Part shown: positions 1 to 11,935 of the stretch, in pieces
How positions within the stretch are numbered: the first letter of the stretch is position 1
Layout of the letters: each line of letters starts with the position of its first letter
Origin: Adiantum capillus-veneris
Lineage: Eukaryota; Streptophyta; Polypodiopsida; Polypodiales; Pteridaceae
Assembly (NCBI GenBank): GCA_014529385.2
Contig: CM043954.1
Coordinates: forward strand, 93,179,247-93,243,246
DNA length: 64,000 nucleotides
Direction: 5' to 3'
The notes under the pieces: model-generated
What the model was told of the DNA's origin: nothing
The model's database searches: none
What the model saw: the letters and a program-made list of their open reading frames with translations, nothing else
Program-made: the position numbers and the translations under genes

Positions 1-2
1 GC

Positions 3-356
3 TTCGAGTTCAAAGATAAGGTTCGGGAGCTGCCAGAAACATATTCCATACAGTGGGACTATTTTGCAGATGGATTTATTTATGAAAGATCAAGGATTTT
101 GGACTTGGAAATGAAGCAGATTAATGGGCAAAGCCAAATTATCTTCAGTAAAGGTGATGAGGATCAGATGCAGTTCCTTAGCTATGATCAATTTTTGGAA
201 CAGATTTATGCAAGAAGCAAAGCTAAAGTAGATGGAGCTTTGGAAGTAGCAGATTTAGTCCCAGAGAACCATGTTTTGGGTAATCTAATAGAGGCAAATA
301 ATGAATTTGATGCTAAAACAAAATTGATGGAAATTTTCCAAAGATTGCTCACATGA
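3..356 (+). other. Unrecognised open frame, truncated at the left edge
   Basis: The frame is open from base 3, with no start visible, to a TGA at 354-356 (about 117 residues). It is fairly polar, with alternating acidic and aliphatic residues. I recognise no domain or motif. It could be the end of an exon, a fragment of a transposon gene or chance. The following stretch (353-1275) is coding-like in another frame and broken by stops, which argues for a degraded gene rather than an intact one. Confidence 0.3.
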
Positions 357-1275
357 CAGTTACCTCCATTAGTGGCTCCAGTGAAGGTAGAGATTGTGCG
401 GCAAGTGTTTCGCAAGCTAGCGACCTTGGCATGGGTTGTCATCTAGGAGCTCAAGAAGAATCTTTACAAGGTGTTATTGGATTTTTCAGTATCATGGAAG
501 CATGTGAAACCATAGAGGACAACATGTTTGTTGAAGACGATTGCACAGATAAAGTTATATATACGGTAATTGATGAAGTGCAAGAAATTGTGGAGACAAC
601 ACAGGATGTGCATGAAAATGCAAATGAGTCTTTGTTTATTGTTGACAACATGTTTACAGGTGCTGATGTCACAGAACAAGAAGAAGAAGATGCTACTATT
701 AATGGTTTCTTGGCTGGATCTGAAGGAGATGAGCATGATAATATAGAAGGCTTTTGATGTATATGGTTATTCAGAGGGGGTGCAAGAAGAACCTTCACAA
801 GTGCGGGATGTGCAAAGAGTTTTTCCTTGTATGCTTTCTTATCATGAGCTACAATAGGAAACAATGTCTAGCTCTTTGATAGATGATGAAGATTTTCAGG
901 GCTCTACCAGTCCAATAGAGGGCGTTGTGGATGAAGATCTATAGGTAGAAGCTGTTTTTTATGATCAAGCCGGAATCCCAATCAAGGACGCCTCTGATAT
1001 AGGTACAAGTTGTTCAAAGGTTCGTGATGAATATGCAGTCAGAGGGGGTGATGACTCTAAATCATCATGGTTATTGTAGGAAGGGCATAGTTTCCTCTAC
1101 ATTTTGGGGCAGTGTACCAACTATGGTTGGGTTTGGATACTCTTCTATTGATAATAATGTCAGTAATGTTATTGATGCCAATAAAAGGGAGTCAGAGCTC
1201 TTGTATGCTTGCTGGCAACGAGCTAAAGTTGCCAAATTTTTATGGGATGAGGATGTTGCACTACTTTTGAGGTGA
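353..1275 (+). pseudogene. Unrecognised degraded coding-like stretch
   Basis: One frame is open at 353-757 (134 residues, strongly acidic, rich in E, D, T and V). Downstream, a frame from about 757 to 1080 reads as acidic or polar sequence with three TAG stops, and 1024-1275 is open in another frame. The composition stays protein-like throughout, with Asp/Glu-rich stretches, but I see no family signature. The best reading is an old disrupted gene or transposon ORF of unknown identity. From 1276 to 1555 I see nothing. Confidence 0.25.
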
Positions 1276-1686
1276 AGCTTTAGTCTATTGTGGGACTCAT
1301 TAGTGCTATGTGCTCTCAATGGTGTCTGATCCAGGAGATTCCACAGATCTTCAAAAACAAGTTCAATATGGATGGGTGCTTTTGGCTACACTGTACGCTT
1401 GCTTGCGGTTAGAACCAGGAGTAGCATACTTGCACTAGGGATGCTTAATGTTGGTTGAGACAGGCAATGCATGCTCATGTGTATATTATACTGCTTCATT
1501 ATTTGGGCAGTTTCTTCTATTCCGTTTGATCTAGGAGAGCCAGATGATGTTTATGGCTTTTTTTTTCCCCTAGAAAAAGATCCTTTTATTAGTTAATGAA
1601 ACTGCCCATAGGGCTACAACCACCTCTACTAGAGAGGGCTACAGGGGAGACTCTCCCAGTGAAAAAACAACATATGTACAATGAGG

Positions 1687-2313
1687 CTAGATCAAGAGAT
1701 GGGAGGAGGAAAAAGCCACACACCCGGACCATGGTGAAGAAAGGCCGAGGGCGTCAGAGTCGAAGGAACTCCTCTCTATGCTCTTGCATGCGGTCGGAAT
1801 TGCCTTGAAGTCTCTCGAACTGTCCCCGAGAGTATGGATCAACTCTAGCCAAAAATCCCGAATGGTCTCCATTGGTGGCACAAGGCGAGCATCAAAGATG
1901 CGGAAGTAACGGGCCCGCCAGATGAACCAGAGTGTTAGGCCACAGACGAGCTCCCAACACACCTCTCTCTCACTACACCACTCCTGGGGGGTAAGCTCTG
2001 TAGCAGGCTAGAGTGTAGGTCGACCCCCCTGTATCACTATCATCCTAATGGTGGAAGATAGCTCAAACTGTAATGCAGGGCCCGTGAGAGTGGACCAAGC
2101 AGTTGCCCCCCAACTGTACTGCCGTGCAGTGGAAAGAACTGGCATTAGTCGAAGGACCCGAAGCCAAACCTGTTGTGCCATAGGGCAATCCCAAAGACAG
2201 TGGTGCTGACTCCTTAAGGGATGGTCACAATCTGCACATGCTACCGAGAGACCACTGTGTACAAGCCAACTCCCTGCTGCTGTAGCTCTATGTGCAACCA
2301 GCCACTGGAACAA
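1687..2313 (-). pseudogene. LINE 1 C-terminal zinc-binding (zf-RVT-like) tail
   Basis: The frame 2313-2008 starts FQWLVAHRATAAGSWL and contains CADCDHPLRSQHHCLWDCP followed by AQQVW, the Cys/His pattern of the zf-RVT domain at the end of plant LINE ORF2. The frame 1962-1687 continues with WELVCGLTLWFIWRAR, the usual Trp-rich closing segment. A stop or frameshift at about 2000 separates the two frames. The 3' end of the element follows at the T run near 1560. Confidence 0.75.
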
Positions 2314-3651
2314 CGTGACTCGTCATGGCTGCCTTGCGTACCACCACCTCGCCCAAAAAGCTGACAAGAACTCAGCTGTGAGACCCTCTTCCTGCCGATG
2401 AGGTGCTGCAGAGCAGGAGTCTCTCTCCGTGCCACCAATATGTAACGTCCCAGTCGAATAGTGTACTGAAAGAACGGGACACCTTGGATGGTCGGCTGAG
2501 GAGAAAGGGTCCCTCCAAAACCACTCTCCAGGATGCCACTGCACTCGATCCAGTGGACAACTCTCCCAAGCCCACAACCTCCAGTGGCCAGTCTCAAGAG
2601 CTGCTGGGTTAGGATCTATGACACAAGTCCTCCCACAAATGCCCACAACTCGGATCCTCTGAAAACAACACTCTGCAACGTGTGGGGCCTTTACTGCAAC
2701 TCGGTGTAAACGACCCTCACCATGTAGCTCGAAAAACAGGGAGGGTATAGTCTCTGAGCAAGCCCAAACTGCGATGAGGACCTCCAGTCGCGTGAAGGTC
2801 CCCATCCACCTGGGAGCTACTGACTCGAGAGTTGTAAGCCACTCAGCTGGTACTGCCTCTGTGATGTCCTGACACATGCTCTGCACCCCTCTCATGCCCT
2901 TTAGTTGGATGCTTTGAATCTCCTTTGACAAGCCTCGGAACTGTAGCCAATACCAACCAAACTCCTCGCTGCTGTAGCTCTATGTGCAACTAGCCACCAC
3001 TGGAACAACGTGACTCGCAGTGGCTGCCTTGCGTACCACAACCTCGCCCAAAAAGCTGACAAGAACTCAGCTATGAGACCCTCTTCCTGCCAATGAGGTG
3101 CTGCAGAGCAGGAGTCTCTCTCCGTGCCGCCAATATGTAACGTCCCAGTCGAATAGTGTACTGAAAGAACGGGACACCTTGGATGGTCGGCTGAGGAGAA
3201 AGGGTCCCTCCAAAACCACTCTCCAGGATCCCACTGCACTTGAGCCAGTGGACAGCTCTCCCAAGCCCACAACCTCCAGTGGCCAGTCTCAAGAGCTGTT
3301 GGGTCAGGATCTATGACAAGTCCTCCCACAGATGCCCACAACTCGGATCCTCTGAAAACAACACTCAGCAACCTGTGGGGCCTTTACTGCAACTTGGTGC
3401 AAATGACCCTCACCATGTAGCTTGAAAAACAGGGAGGGTACAGTCTCTGAGCAAGCCCGAACCGCGATGAGGACCTCCAGTCGCGTGAAGGCCCCCATCC
3501 ATCTGGGAGCTACTGACTCGAGAGTTGTAAGCCACTCAGCTGGTACTGCCTCTGTGATGTCCTGACACATGCTCTGCACCCCTCTCATGCCCTTTAGCTG
3601 GATGCTTTGAAGCTCCTCTGACAAGCCTGGGAACTGTAGCCAATACCAACA
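2262..3651. repeat. Tandem duplication of about 695 bp in LINE 1
   Basis: The blocks 2262-2956 and 2957-3651 are near-identical, offset by 695 bp (for example AGGTGCTGCAGAGCAGGAG at 2401 and 3096). Both carry the same LINE frame on the - strand between RT and the zinc tail, with GHWRLWAWESCPL in each. Point differences and small indels show that the duplication is not very recent. Confidence 0.9.
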
Positions 3652-4076
3652 AAGTGGCCTCTCTGAGTGCTAACCATGGGGTTCCAAACAAGGGGCTGTC
3701 TCAGGCGCTCCTCCGTGCAAGTAGGCTGCTGCTGTTCCAGGCCTCTCCTCAGCTCCTCCCAGGAGCAGAGCAGACTCACAACAAAACGGTCCTCCAGTCT
3801 CCTGCTCAGGCCAACTTTGCGCATCTCTGTGAAAATCCATATGATCGAAGGTCTCTAAGGGCCTCCATCCTAAGGCACTCTAGCTCTAAGCCGCTAAAGC
3901 AAAAACCCCTTCCAAGACTCCTCCCCTGGAAGCAGTCCTCTGACAATAAATTTCCCAAGAAGGGCTCTGCTTTGCTGTGCTTGGTTTATGATCCCCAACC
4001 CCCCTGAGAACAAGGTACAGTGATGACCTGTCATGCCACTTTGGCCCGCGCTATCTGAGATTTGCGCCCTGACCAA
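3594..4076 (-). pseudogene. LINE 1 region after the reverse transcriptase
   Basis: The frame 4076-3894 includes GGLGIINQAQQSRALLGK, the conserved Gly-Gly-Leu-Gly and Ala-Leu-Leu segments that follow the RT thumb in plant LINEs. The frame 3824-3594 is a continuing fragment. Frames are broken, and the region then runs into the duplicated block at about 2262-3651. Confidence 0.65.
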
Positions 4077-4097
4077 AGGAAATTCCTGATCAGCCCT

Positions 4098-5490
4098 CTA
4101 CCTGGCTGATGCAAGAACTCGAAAAGATCCAACAAGATGTAATGTACCACATAGTAGCCAACCAAGTGTAGTGGCCAACAACACTTGGTTGGCCACTACA
4201 ACTTTGCCTGCCAGAGAAAGTCGTGCTGAGCTCCAATGTAACAGCTTTCTCCCGATGGACAGGAGGAGGGGAGCAATCTGCTGCTCACGAGACAAGTCCA
4301 AGCGAACCTGACAGCCCAAGTATCGAATTGCAGTCCCTGGGGGGATTCATCTGAAACCCTCACCTGGCAGCCAATCAGGTGTAGGAGCTTTGCCAACGAG
4401 AAAGCCGCTGTGTTTCTCCAGTTGATCAATGCGCCTGATGCACTACAAAAGGTCTCAAGGGCTTGCTCACACTTGTGTAGGTTGGCCTCGTGGCCCTCCA
4501 AGTACAAAGCTGAGTCGTCTACAAACTCAACATCCAGCAGCTCGTCGCCCCGAATAGAGAGCGCTAAGCCACGTAAACCAACCTGTTGTGAAACCAAAAA
4601 TCTGCTCATCGCCTCAGCATAGAACATAAAGAGGAAGGGGGCAAGAGGGCAACCCTATCTGACCGAATGTGTGAGCATGAAACGATCTTCTCTACCACCT
4701 ACCAAAAGCACCTGATTGTGTGCACGTTTGTAAAGAGCTGACACACCTCTGATCCAAGCATCTGAGAAGCCCATCCTGCGTAGAGTGCCCTCCAAAAAGT
4801 CCCAATCAACTCAATAGTAGACCTTCTCAAATCGAGAAGAAGATTCACTAGATCCTCACCATGGAGGCGCGCAAGGGCAGATGCGTCCCAAAAAGTAAAG
4901 ATGTTGTCAAGGATACTGCGCTCCTTGACAAAACCTGTCTGCGTCCCACGTATAATGCTCTCTAGAGGTGGCTGAATCCTCAAACTTAGAGCCTTGGCAA
5001 GAATTTTGTAGGCAGAGTTGTGGATGCTGATGGGCCGCCACTGCCGAATCTCATCCAAGGAACCATCCTCCTTGGGAATAAGGTAAATCAAGCCCTCACT
5101 CAAGTCATGCATCTCCCCTCTGTGTAGGATGTATTGAAAAGCGTTGCAGAGATCTGAGCCAAGAAAGTCCCAATACTCTAAGGAAAAATTGGGAGTCAAA
5201 CCATCCTCACCAAGACAACTACTACGGGGAAGCGCTCTGAGGGTTGCGTGGAGCTCCTCTAGTTGAAGGGGCAGCTCAAGCCTCTTGCGCATCTCCTCAG
5301 TCACAAGACAAGGCATCTGTGCCCAAACCTGCTCTCTGCATGCATCCTGACGCTCTGACTGAGGCTTTGCTGACAACAGGTCACGGTAAAAGTCAGTAGC
5401 AACTGCACGCATGTCCTCTTGCTTTGAAGCAACCGACCCGTCAAGCCTCCTCAACTGGCTGATATTGGCGTGCGCATGTCGGGGTCCCAC
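4098..5490 (-). pseudogene. LINE 1 reverse transcriptase
   Basis: The fingers and palm motifs come in order: SSCLGEDGLTPNF, LIYLIPKEDGS, WRPISIHNSAYKILAKALS, then QTGFVKERSILDN (frame 5490-4699). After a frameshift near 4820 another frame carries DAWIRGVSALYKRA and SVR-stop-GCPLAPFLF. The stop is a TAG where the family has Gln. The frame 4627-4196 carries the active-site box FVDDSALYLEG. This matches a plant L1-type RT with FVDD in place of YADD. At least one frameshift and one stop make it non-functional. Confidence 0.85.
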
Positions 5491-6089
5491 TTTCTAAAGA
5501 AAGCCTCTGTCACTCTGTCACCCACCTGGGTCCACTGAGATGCCTGTCGATGGAAAGCAAACTCATGGCGCCTCTCCTTTGTGCTGGCAAGCTCTTGGCG
5601 AGCCTGCTGCAACTGCTCCTCCAACCAAGGACTGTCGGGATGCTGCTCTTGCATCCTCCGTAAGGAAGCAACACCCCGTCGGAGGCGCTGCTCCCCCTCT
5701 CTCGCTGCAGCCAGGCGGACCGTAGGCTCCTCAAGAAAGAGCCGACTAAGCTGAGCAAGTCCAGAGGCCACTTTGTCAGCAGGAGAGTCCTGCATGTTTA
5801 AGCCCTCTGTCCAAAGAGCAACCACTCGCTCTCTGAGCGCAGAGTCCAGCAAGACCCTCTCAGGGATGCGTAGCATCGTGCTCCCCCTCCTCTGTGTATC
5901 TGTCGCTGTAAGGATCACTGGTGCATGGTCCGAAAAAGATGTCCCAGCTAGAATGCCAACTGTCCCACCCAAGTCACAGAAGTGGTCACTAGTGTAGAAG
6001 CGATCTACCGAAATAGATTCACTTCTCCCACTCTGCGGTCCGAACGAGAGAAGGCCAGGCTGTCTAGGGGTGTCACGAGGACGTGGCAA
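5451..6089 (-). pseudogene. LINE 1 endonuclease C-terminus and linker to reverse transcriptase
   Basis: The frame opens with VDRFYTSD and continues to SFSDHAPV, the C-terminal signature of AP-type endonucleases, whose SDH carries the catalytic Asp-His pair. A charged, helical linker of about 120 residues follows, rich in Arg, Glu and Gln, and ends in a TEAFFRKWDP-like segment typical of the region before plant LINE reverse transcriptases. The reading then passes to the next frame at about 5490-5451, so there is a frameshift between the two parts. Confidence 0.8.
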
Positions 6090-7292
6090 CTGCTAACTTT
6101 AGTTGTTGGTTTCTTTCCAATGGGTTTTGTTTTATTTTTGAGACCCTCTTTTTGAAGTAGCAAATGGTCGGACATTGTATGGCCAATGTGAACGGTAGTT
6201 TCACCCGCAGGTAGGTAGTGGTCGGCACTGGAATTCGTATAGTAAGAGGATGTCTAGGCTCAGAGCAAGATCATGTAGGTCCCCCCGTCGCACTTAGCAA
6301 GTTGGTGGATACTAACTCAAGAAAGGCATAAAGTCAAGGTGGGACTACTAGTAGAAAATATCCGATAGTTGAGCCACATTGCACTTTTGGATGCGGTCCC
6401 AATGAGGATAGATGGTCAGATGACCACAGGGAGCCCAACGGAATCATTTCCTAAAATTTAGGGAACTGCTATTTTGGGCCGCGAAATGTGTTCGCGTCAT
6501 TACCTCCGCTATGACTAGGGGAACACTTTACAACTCTGCCGCGAAGTCAACTAGGCGACCAATCAGGAGATTTTTAGGCGGCAACCCCGAAACTGGCAAA
6601 AGCTTGTAAATGCGCCAAGTGGCAATTTAACATGAACTTGCCTCATGCAGAAAAAAGGGCGCTGAATTTTATGCCGGGAGAGGCCTCTTTTTGGTTTTTG
6701 TCACAGGTTAAGAGCTATGGAGTGCTTTCTTTCCCTCCCATGTACAGTGTGGTGCTTGGAGTGATGCCCTGCACGCTACACACTGCTCTCTCTCTCCCCT
6801 ACGTGTAGTTATGTGATGCCCCACAAGAGGGCTCTTCATTTGACTGATGTACAGCTGTGTGGGTTCATGCTTTTGTGCTGAGGCAAGAGCCTCCTTGAGC
6901 AGGAACAGGGGTAGCTAGCTGCTACTCCAAAGCAGGCACCGATGAGGGTCATAACCTCATTGTACAGGTGCAAATTCAGCGCTGTGTATGCGCAGAAAAT
7001 TGACTTTTTTTCAGCCATACGGACGCCAGAACCTTTGGGAATCATGCCCCACTGACAGAGAACAGTTCGGGGACTGTTTGGGGCTGAAAACAGGGCAAAA
7101 ACCAGTAAATACAGCGAGCTGAATTTACTGTTTTTAGGCTGGAATCAGAGGGTATACGCCAGTAGAAGTGAGTTCTAGCAGGGGAATTGGTTTCGTGCAA
7201 GTTTTGGGGCTGTTAGTTGCCGAAACTTGGCCAAATCAGGTAGTATCTATTGGGATACAGGTAAAGGATTCCTAGGACTGTACTTTGTAATT
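6090..7292. other. Non-coding stretch interrupting the LINE 1 endonuclease
   Basis: Endonuclease coding stops near SDAWQHPCF at about 7490 and resumes at 6089 just before VDRFYTSD. The 1.2 kb between has no convincing ORF on either strand and differs in texture from the LINE. It is probably an inserted non-autonomous element or filler DNA. I could not find terminal repeats or a target duplication. Confidence 0.4.
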
Positions 7293-8240
7293 TACCCTCT
7301 CAAAGAATAAAGAAATACCTAAAGGGGCGCCAATTTTGGGGCCTACAGGTTGTCAGCGTCTGCTCGGGGCATTCTAGTCAAGTGTTAAAACTTTCGCTGG
7401 TTCTCTTTGCAAAGTGCTTTGTGTGTGTGTCTAAAGTAAAGAATTTTGGGTGAAAGCCAATGCCTACGGCCCCGCGGGCCGGTTTCAGGGGGCCTCACAA
7501 AGCAAGGGTGCTGCCACGCATCTGAAACCTGCAGTGTCATACATAGCCGCTCCCAGCTGCCAACTCAACTCCATGCACAGTAGTATGGCTACCTCCAATC
7601 CTGTGAGAGTGGTCCTCTAACATGTTGAAGTCACCCCCAATGCACCATTGCTTTGCTTGCGGCAGAGACTCTACAATGTGAGACCAAAACTCTGCACGTG
7701 CACTCACCACATTGGGCACATAGATGTTCAGGAAGCCCAAGAGGCAACCCTGAATCTGCATAGTAATCCAGTAAGCTCTACCCTCTCAAAGAATAAAGAA
7801 ATACCGAAAGGGGCGCCAATTTTGGGGCCTACAGGTTGTCAGCGTCTGCTCGGGGCATTCTAGTCAAGTGTTAAAACTTTCGCAGGTTCTCTTTGCAAAG
7901 TGGTCTGTGTGTGTGTGTCTAAAGTAAAGAATTTTGGGTGAAAGCCAATGCCTACGGCCCCACGGGCCGGTTTCAGGGGGCCTCACAAAGCAAGGGTGCT
8001 GCCACGCATCTGAAACCCGCAGTGTCATACATAGTTGCTCCCAAGCTGCCAACTCAACTCCATGCACAGTAGTATGGCTACCTCCAATCCTGTGAGAGTT
8101 GAAGTCACCCCCAATGCACCATTGCTTTGCTTGCGGCAGAGACTCTACAATGTGAGACCAAAACTCTGCACGTGCACTCACCACATTGGGCACATAGATG
8201 TTCAGGAAGGCCAAGAGGCAACCCTGAATCTGCATAGTAA
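7293..8240. repeat. Tandem duplication of about 486 bp inside LINE 1
   Basis: The block beginning CCCTCTCAAAGAATAAAG at about 7295 recurs at 7781 and stays nearly identical for about 460 bp. Each unit contains about 200 bp without LINE coding similarity followed by about 270 bp of endonuclease sequence. The duplication therefore happened after the non-LINE stretch joined the element. Small indels distinguish the copies. Confidence 0.85.
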
Positions 8241-8545
8241 TCCACTAAGCTTTGCCAGACACAATAATACCTCTGTCCACAATGGCCTGCTGCCAAGAGT
8301 CCGTAATAGTCATACATACCTCTCCCTGGATGACACCAGGTCCAAATGCAACTAGCCACAATGTCTCATACCGCCCACGCAAAAGTTGACCACATTGTCT
8401 AATGCGGCTCTCACACAGATGATGCTCCTGTAGCATAAGAAGGTCAATCTCTCCTCCCACCAGGCATCGCTGAAGCTCTTGACGTAGTCGGCCCCTTTGG
8501 CGCTGAAAGTGGGGCCCACCTAATCCCTGATGAGACGATCCTCAT
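7490..8545 (-). pseudogene. LINE 1 endonuclease domain, N-terminal part, duplicated
   Basis: Reading leftward from 8545 there is a degraded start, then DLLMLQEHHL (8460-8245 frame), the first AP-endonuclease signature with its catalytic Glu. Next comes FLNIYVPN and then CIGGDFN, the second signature. The segment with IYVPN, GGDFN and SDAWQHPCF occurs twice (8235-7940 and 7761-7490) because of a tandem duplication of about 486 bp. The left copy keeps GGDFNMLEDHSHR, while the right copy has lost 15 bp here and reads GGDFNSHR. The domain nicks target DNA for target-primed reverse transcription; this copy is dead. Confidence 0.75.
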
Positions 8546-9556
8546 GGAGAGTGAGAGAGAACTGATGCTACAGCAGCAGCTAACCGTGCTATCTTCGAGG
8601 TTGGCTTGGATGGGGAATAATCCGCATCCGAGCGTCCTTGAGATAGGCGTGACTGCAAATAGTGTCTAGCCCAATCCCAAGAAGAACGAGCCGTGCGCAA
8701 GGCAACCTCCTCTGTCCAGGAGACCTCATGTATGTGTGCGTAGCATGGCCACAGAGTCTGAATCAAGTTTGTAACCCCTAGGTCTCCCATCTGATGAGAG
8801 AACTCGAGGGCCTGTGCCTGTAGCCACTCCAAAACTGAGTCTAAGGTCCACTTAGGCTGGTCCCTACCGCATAGGAGAAAAGAGAAGCCAACCGTTGAGT
8901 CCAAGGCTTCTATCCCTCTAGCTGCAAGGAACAATACATGAACTCTGAAGCAAGCTGCCTCAAAGTCTGGTGAGGGGTCGCCGAGAAACAGTGTAAAGTC
9001 ATAGGCAAAGAAATCCTAACGACGATGAATGTCGAAACTCGTCAGTGCACGAGGAACTGCTGCAAAGGGAGGCGTTTGCACCAGAAGGAGGATTCGCAAG
9101 AAAGGCTGTCCCTCTCTCGCCAAGCGACTCGTGGCAACAACGTTCCCAAGAGATCTTTTAGCAGCCGAGGATGGTCCTACCCCCTGGGTCGGCAGGCGGG
9201 GAAGGAGCGGGAGAAGATGTGGAAGCAGGGGGGCTAGCGGGAGGAGGAGGAGAGGGGGGCGGGGAGCGGCAGAGGAAGGAGGGCGAGGTGGAGAGACGGA
9301 GGGAGGGGGGGGGGGGGGGGGGGTGAGGTTGAGGTGGAGGGTGGAGCAGGTACTTCGTCCTGTTGAAGAGGGTCAAAACGGTTCCCTATGGGAATCCACT
9401 GATGCTGGACTAGAGCCTGGAGACCACTCTGAGTGCCAAGCGGGCGAGGTGGCCCTTGTCTATGTCGACCACGAACTTGTTGCCAGTCCTTCTCTACTTG
9501 AGCCCCAAGCTCGGAGGGTGGCTTTGCCTGTGTACCCTGTGACACTGTCTGCTGTT
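8542..9556 (-). pseudogene. LINE 1 ORF1 C-terminal and linker region
   Basis: This is the continuation of ORF1 on the far side of Gypsy D. From 9556 down it is Gln-rich and then shows the segment HQWIPIGNRF. A poly-Pro run follows, encoded on this strand by the G tract at about 9301-9323. The frame 8934-8542 (130 residues) follows, is helical-looking and has no clear domain. The G tract shifts between frames, so it is a likely frameshift site. No catalytic domain is expected here. Confidence 0.6.
9301..9323. repeat. Poly-G tract in LINE 1
   Basis: About 23 G residues after a GGGAGG-rich lead. On the - strand they encode a poly-proline run in ORF1. This length is unstable and may carry sequencing error. 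Confidence 0.8.
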
Positions 9557-9561
9557 GCTGG

Positions 9562-11071
9562 TGTCACAATAATACGGAAGCGTAAACTGACTTTTAATTG
9601 TATTTCAAATACTCAAGAGAATTAGAGAGAGAGAGAGGAAAAACTTGACACTTCATTGGGGACCGGAAGATGGGCTGGTCCCCTCCCCCCCCCATAAAGA
9701 GATTAGCTTTATTACTAAGGGAGAATCTTTCCAAGCACAGGAACGGGGCAGTAGCCCGTCCTCTATTCTTTCTTTTCTGCTTCTGACTGAGAGAGTGCGA
9801 GAGCTACTCTCTGAATACTGAGAGGATTTTCCCCTGCTATGAGATTTTGGGAAGCTCTCAAAAACGAGAGTCTATCTTCCACAAAACTCAATGGAAGCTC
9901 TCGAAAAATGAGAGTCTATCTTCCGCTAAGTGTGTCCCTTTATGCATAATCATTCCTGCAACAAAAACAAGGGAGAAACACGCAAAATGCACGCACACAT
10001 GCTTGCTGTAATTTTCTGCACATAACCTGAAAATGTTACCTGAGCACCTTCCAAAGCCAAAATAGAGACCTTTTTCGCAATGGAATTGCACCAAACTTTG
10101 TGTACACGTAGCGTAGGTAGAGAAAAACTAGATTCCATGTGTATTTTGCTGAAATTCATCCTAAAAGAGATGATTAGGGGTTGAAAACAGAGAATTTACA
10201 GCCACCACACTCTACGAAGAGAGTGCCCGTTGCAACTTCTCGCGATGAAACTTCACCAAAAGCTGGCTAGGGCTATAGAACCTTTGTTCTAAACAATGGG
10301 AGCACGAGGCCACCACATATGTTGCAAGGGGCTGCTCTCAAGCTTCCATGGAGAGCTCCAATGCGTAGAGCATACTCACAATAGGGGGGCTAGGAGCACT
10401 GCCAACACTGAGAAATGGGGGAGGGGGTGCTCTTATCCAGCCAGCAGGAAGAGGGGGCGCTAGGAAGAGAGACAGGGTGAGAGTGAGTTGGAGAGCTAGT
10501 TTTGCATTGGTAAGCGTGCCAAGTGGCACACTTAATAACTTTAAAATCATTCAACTTTCATTTTTAAAAGTCCCTAAGCTATTAATGAAATGTGCAACTT
10601 AACTCACAACTGCACACACAAATGCTACTAATGAAATGTTATTGCTCCTCAGCACAATGCCGTACCAAGATTGCTCTGGCATTACCTGTTCGCATTTGTC
10701 CGGCCATTTGCTTCAACGCAAATGATCTAAAATAATTTAATTGACTTATCCTAAGGCCGTAAAAATAATTCAGGCCCTAGGGTTACTGTTGTTCTAAGGA
10801 TCCCATCTCATTCCTGTGCTTGCACTAGCGTGCATAATTTTCTGAGCTTAAAATCTGAGGCTACTATCTATCCCTTCATTGAAGACCCGATTTCCAAATC
10901 ACTAGGGCTTCAGGGTATTTTTTGCTATGGTCTCCCTGAGGTGCTCTGGCCCAAACTTGGGCGCACCTGAGGCCCCAGAACTGCTAGATCTGTTGTGATG
11001 TGCACACAATTAATTAGATAATTTTTTTCTCGTAAATAAGTTAATTATTTACAAAGCCTGACATAGTTACA
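9562..11071 (-). repeat. Gypsy D 3' LTR
   Basis: This LTR runs from TGTCACAATAATACGG to GACATAGTTACA on the + strand (TG...CA), 1510 bp. It aligns with the other LTR along its whole length with scattered substitutions and small indels. Confidence 0.9.
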
Positions 11072-11082
11072 TTCCTCTTGGT
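11072..11082 (-). other. Gypsy D polypurine tract
   Basis: Immediately inside the 3' LTR the - strand reads AAGAGGAA up to the LTR start, a short purine tract in the expected position for plus-strand priming. Confidence 0.55.
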
Positions 11083-11203
11083 TCTAAACAGTTGACCTCA
11101 ACTATAGAGTGTCAACATAACTGTGCAAGATGTCTGGGTAGTCCTTGAGATCGGACTCAGTCATCCACTTTGCATCTAAAGGGGTGTAATTCTTGAACTT
11201 GAC

Positions 11204-11935
11204 TTAATACTTTTGATGTAAGCTCCCGGACTTTAGTTGTCTCTCAGAGTGGTGTATTATCTGTTCAGGTTGAAGGATTTCCTCACTCTCTTCGACTTCT
11301 GGAGGATCTTCTTGTACTGGCGCCACTGGAGGAGGTCCAACGTATGGTCGGAGGAGACTTACATGAAAAGCATTATGGATGCGCCAATGAGGAGGCAAAT
11401 CTAATCTAAAAGTCACGTCATTCACTTTATCTGTAATCTTGAAAGGGCCGTAAAATCTATGGGAAAGTTCAACAACTTTCCCTTTTCTGACCCGCTTTTT
11501 CAATCTAGCTTTCTCAAACTTTAGTAGGACATATTGTCCTTTTTCAAGATTAAGATTCCTTCTGTGCTTGTCTGCTTTTCTCTTCTGTTGCTCTTGAGTA
11601 CGAAGAATCGCTTGCTTTACTTGTTGATAGGCAATATCAATATTGTGCACGAATTCATCTGCAGCGAAGATGTTTTCTTTGGTAACCATAATAGGAAGTA
11701 AGAGTGGCTTCCCATAAATAATTTCGAAGGGAGCTTTACCAGTTGAGGAATGTATGGTATTATTATGCGCAAACTCAACTAACGGTAAGTACTGTTTCCA
11801 TTCGGATTCTCGTTCCGAAATATAGCACTTGAGGAGGTCTAAAACAGTGGCATTAGCGATTCCGCTTTGACCATTTGTTTGAGGATGATAAGTTGATGAA
11901 AAATCAAGCTTAGTTTCCAAGTTCTCGAACAATGC
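11204..11935 (-). pseudogene. Gypsy D integrase C-terminal half
   Basis: This continues the same frame after the TAG at 11936. It includes STYHPQTNGQSG, the integrase core segment that usually has a catalytic Glu shortly after (here GIANAT in place of the usual E-containing stretch, so the Glu appears lost). LVEFAHNNTIHSSTGKAPF follows, then a basic C-terminal region, then FYGPFKITDKV and NAFHVSLLRPY, the typical Gypsy GPF/Y and C-terminal motifs. The acidic tail ends at 11204. It is non-functional because of the stop, the probable missing Glu and the upstream deletion. Confidence 0.88.

Noticed and set aside
9029..9625. Plus-strand Gly/Arg-rich open frame
   Set aside because: It is the complement of the Pro-rich LINE ORF1 linker and the G tract; the - strand reading has the family motifs.
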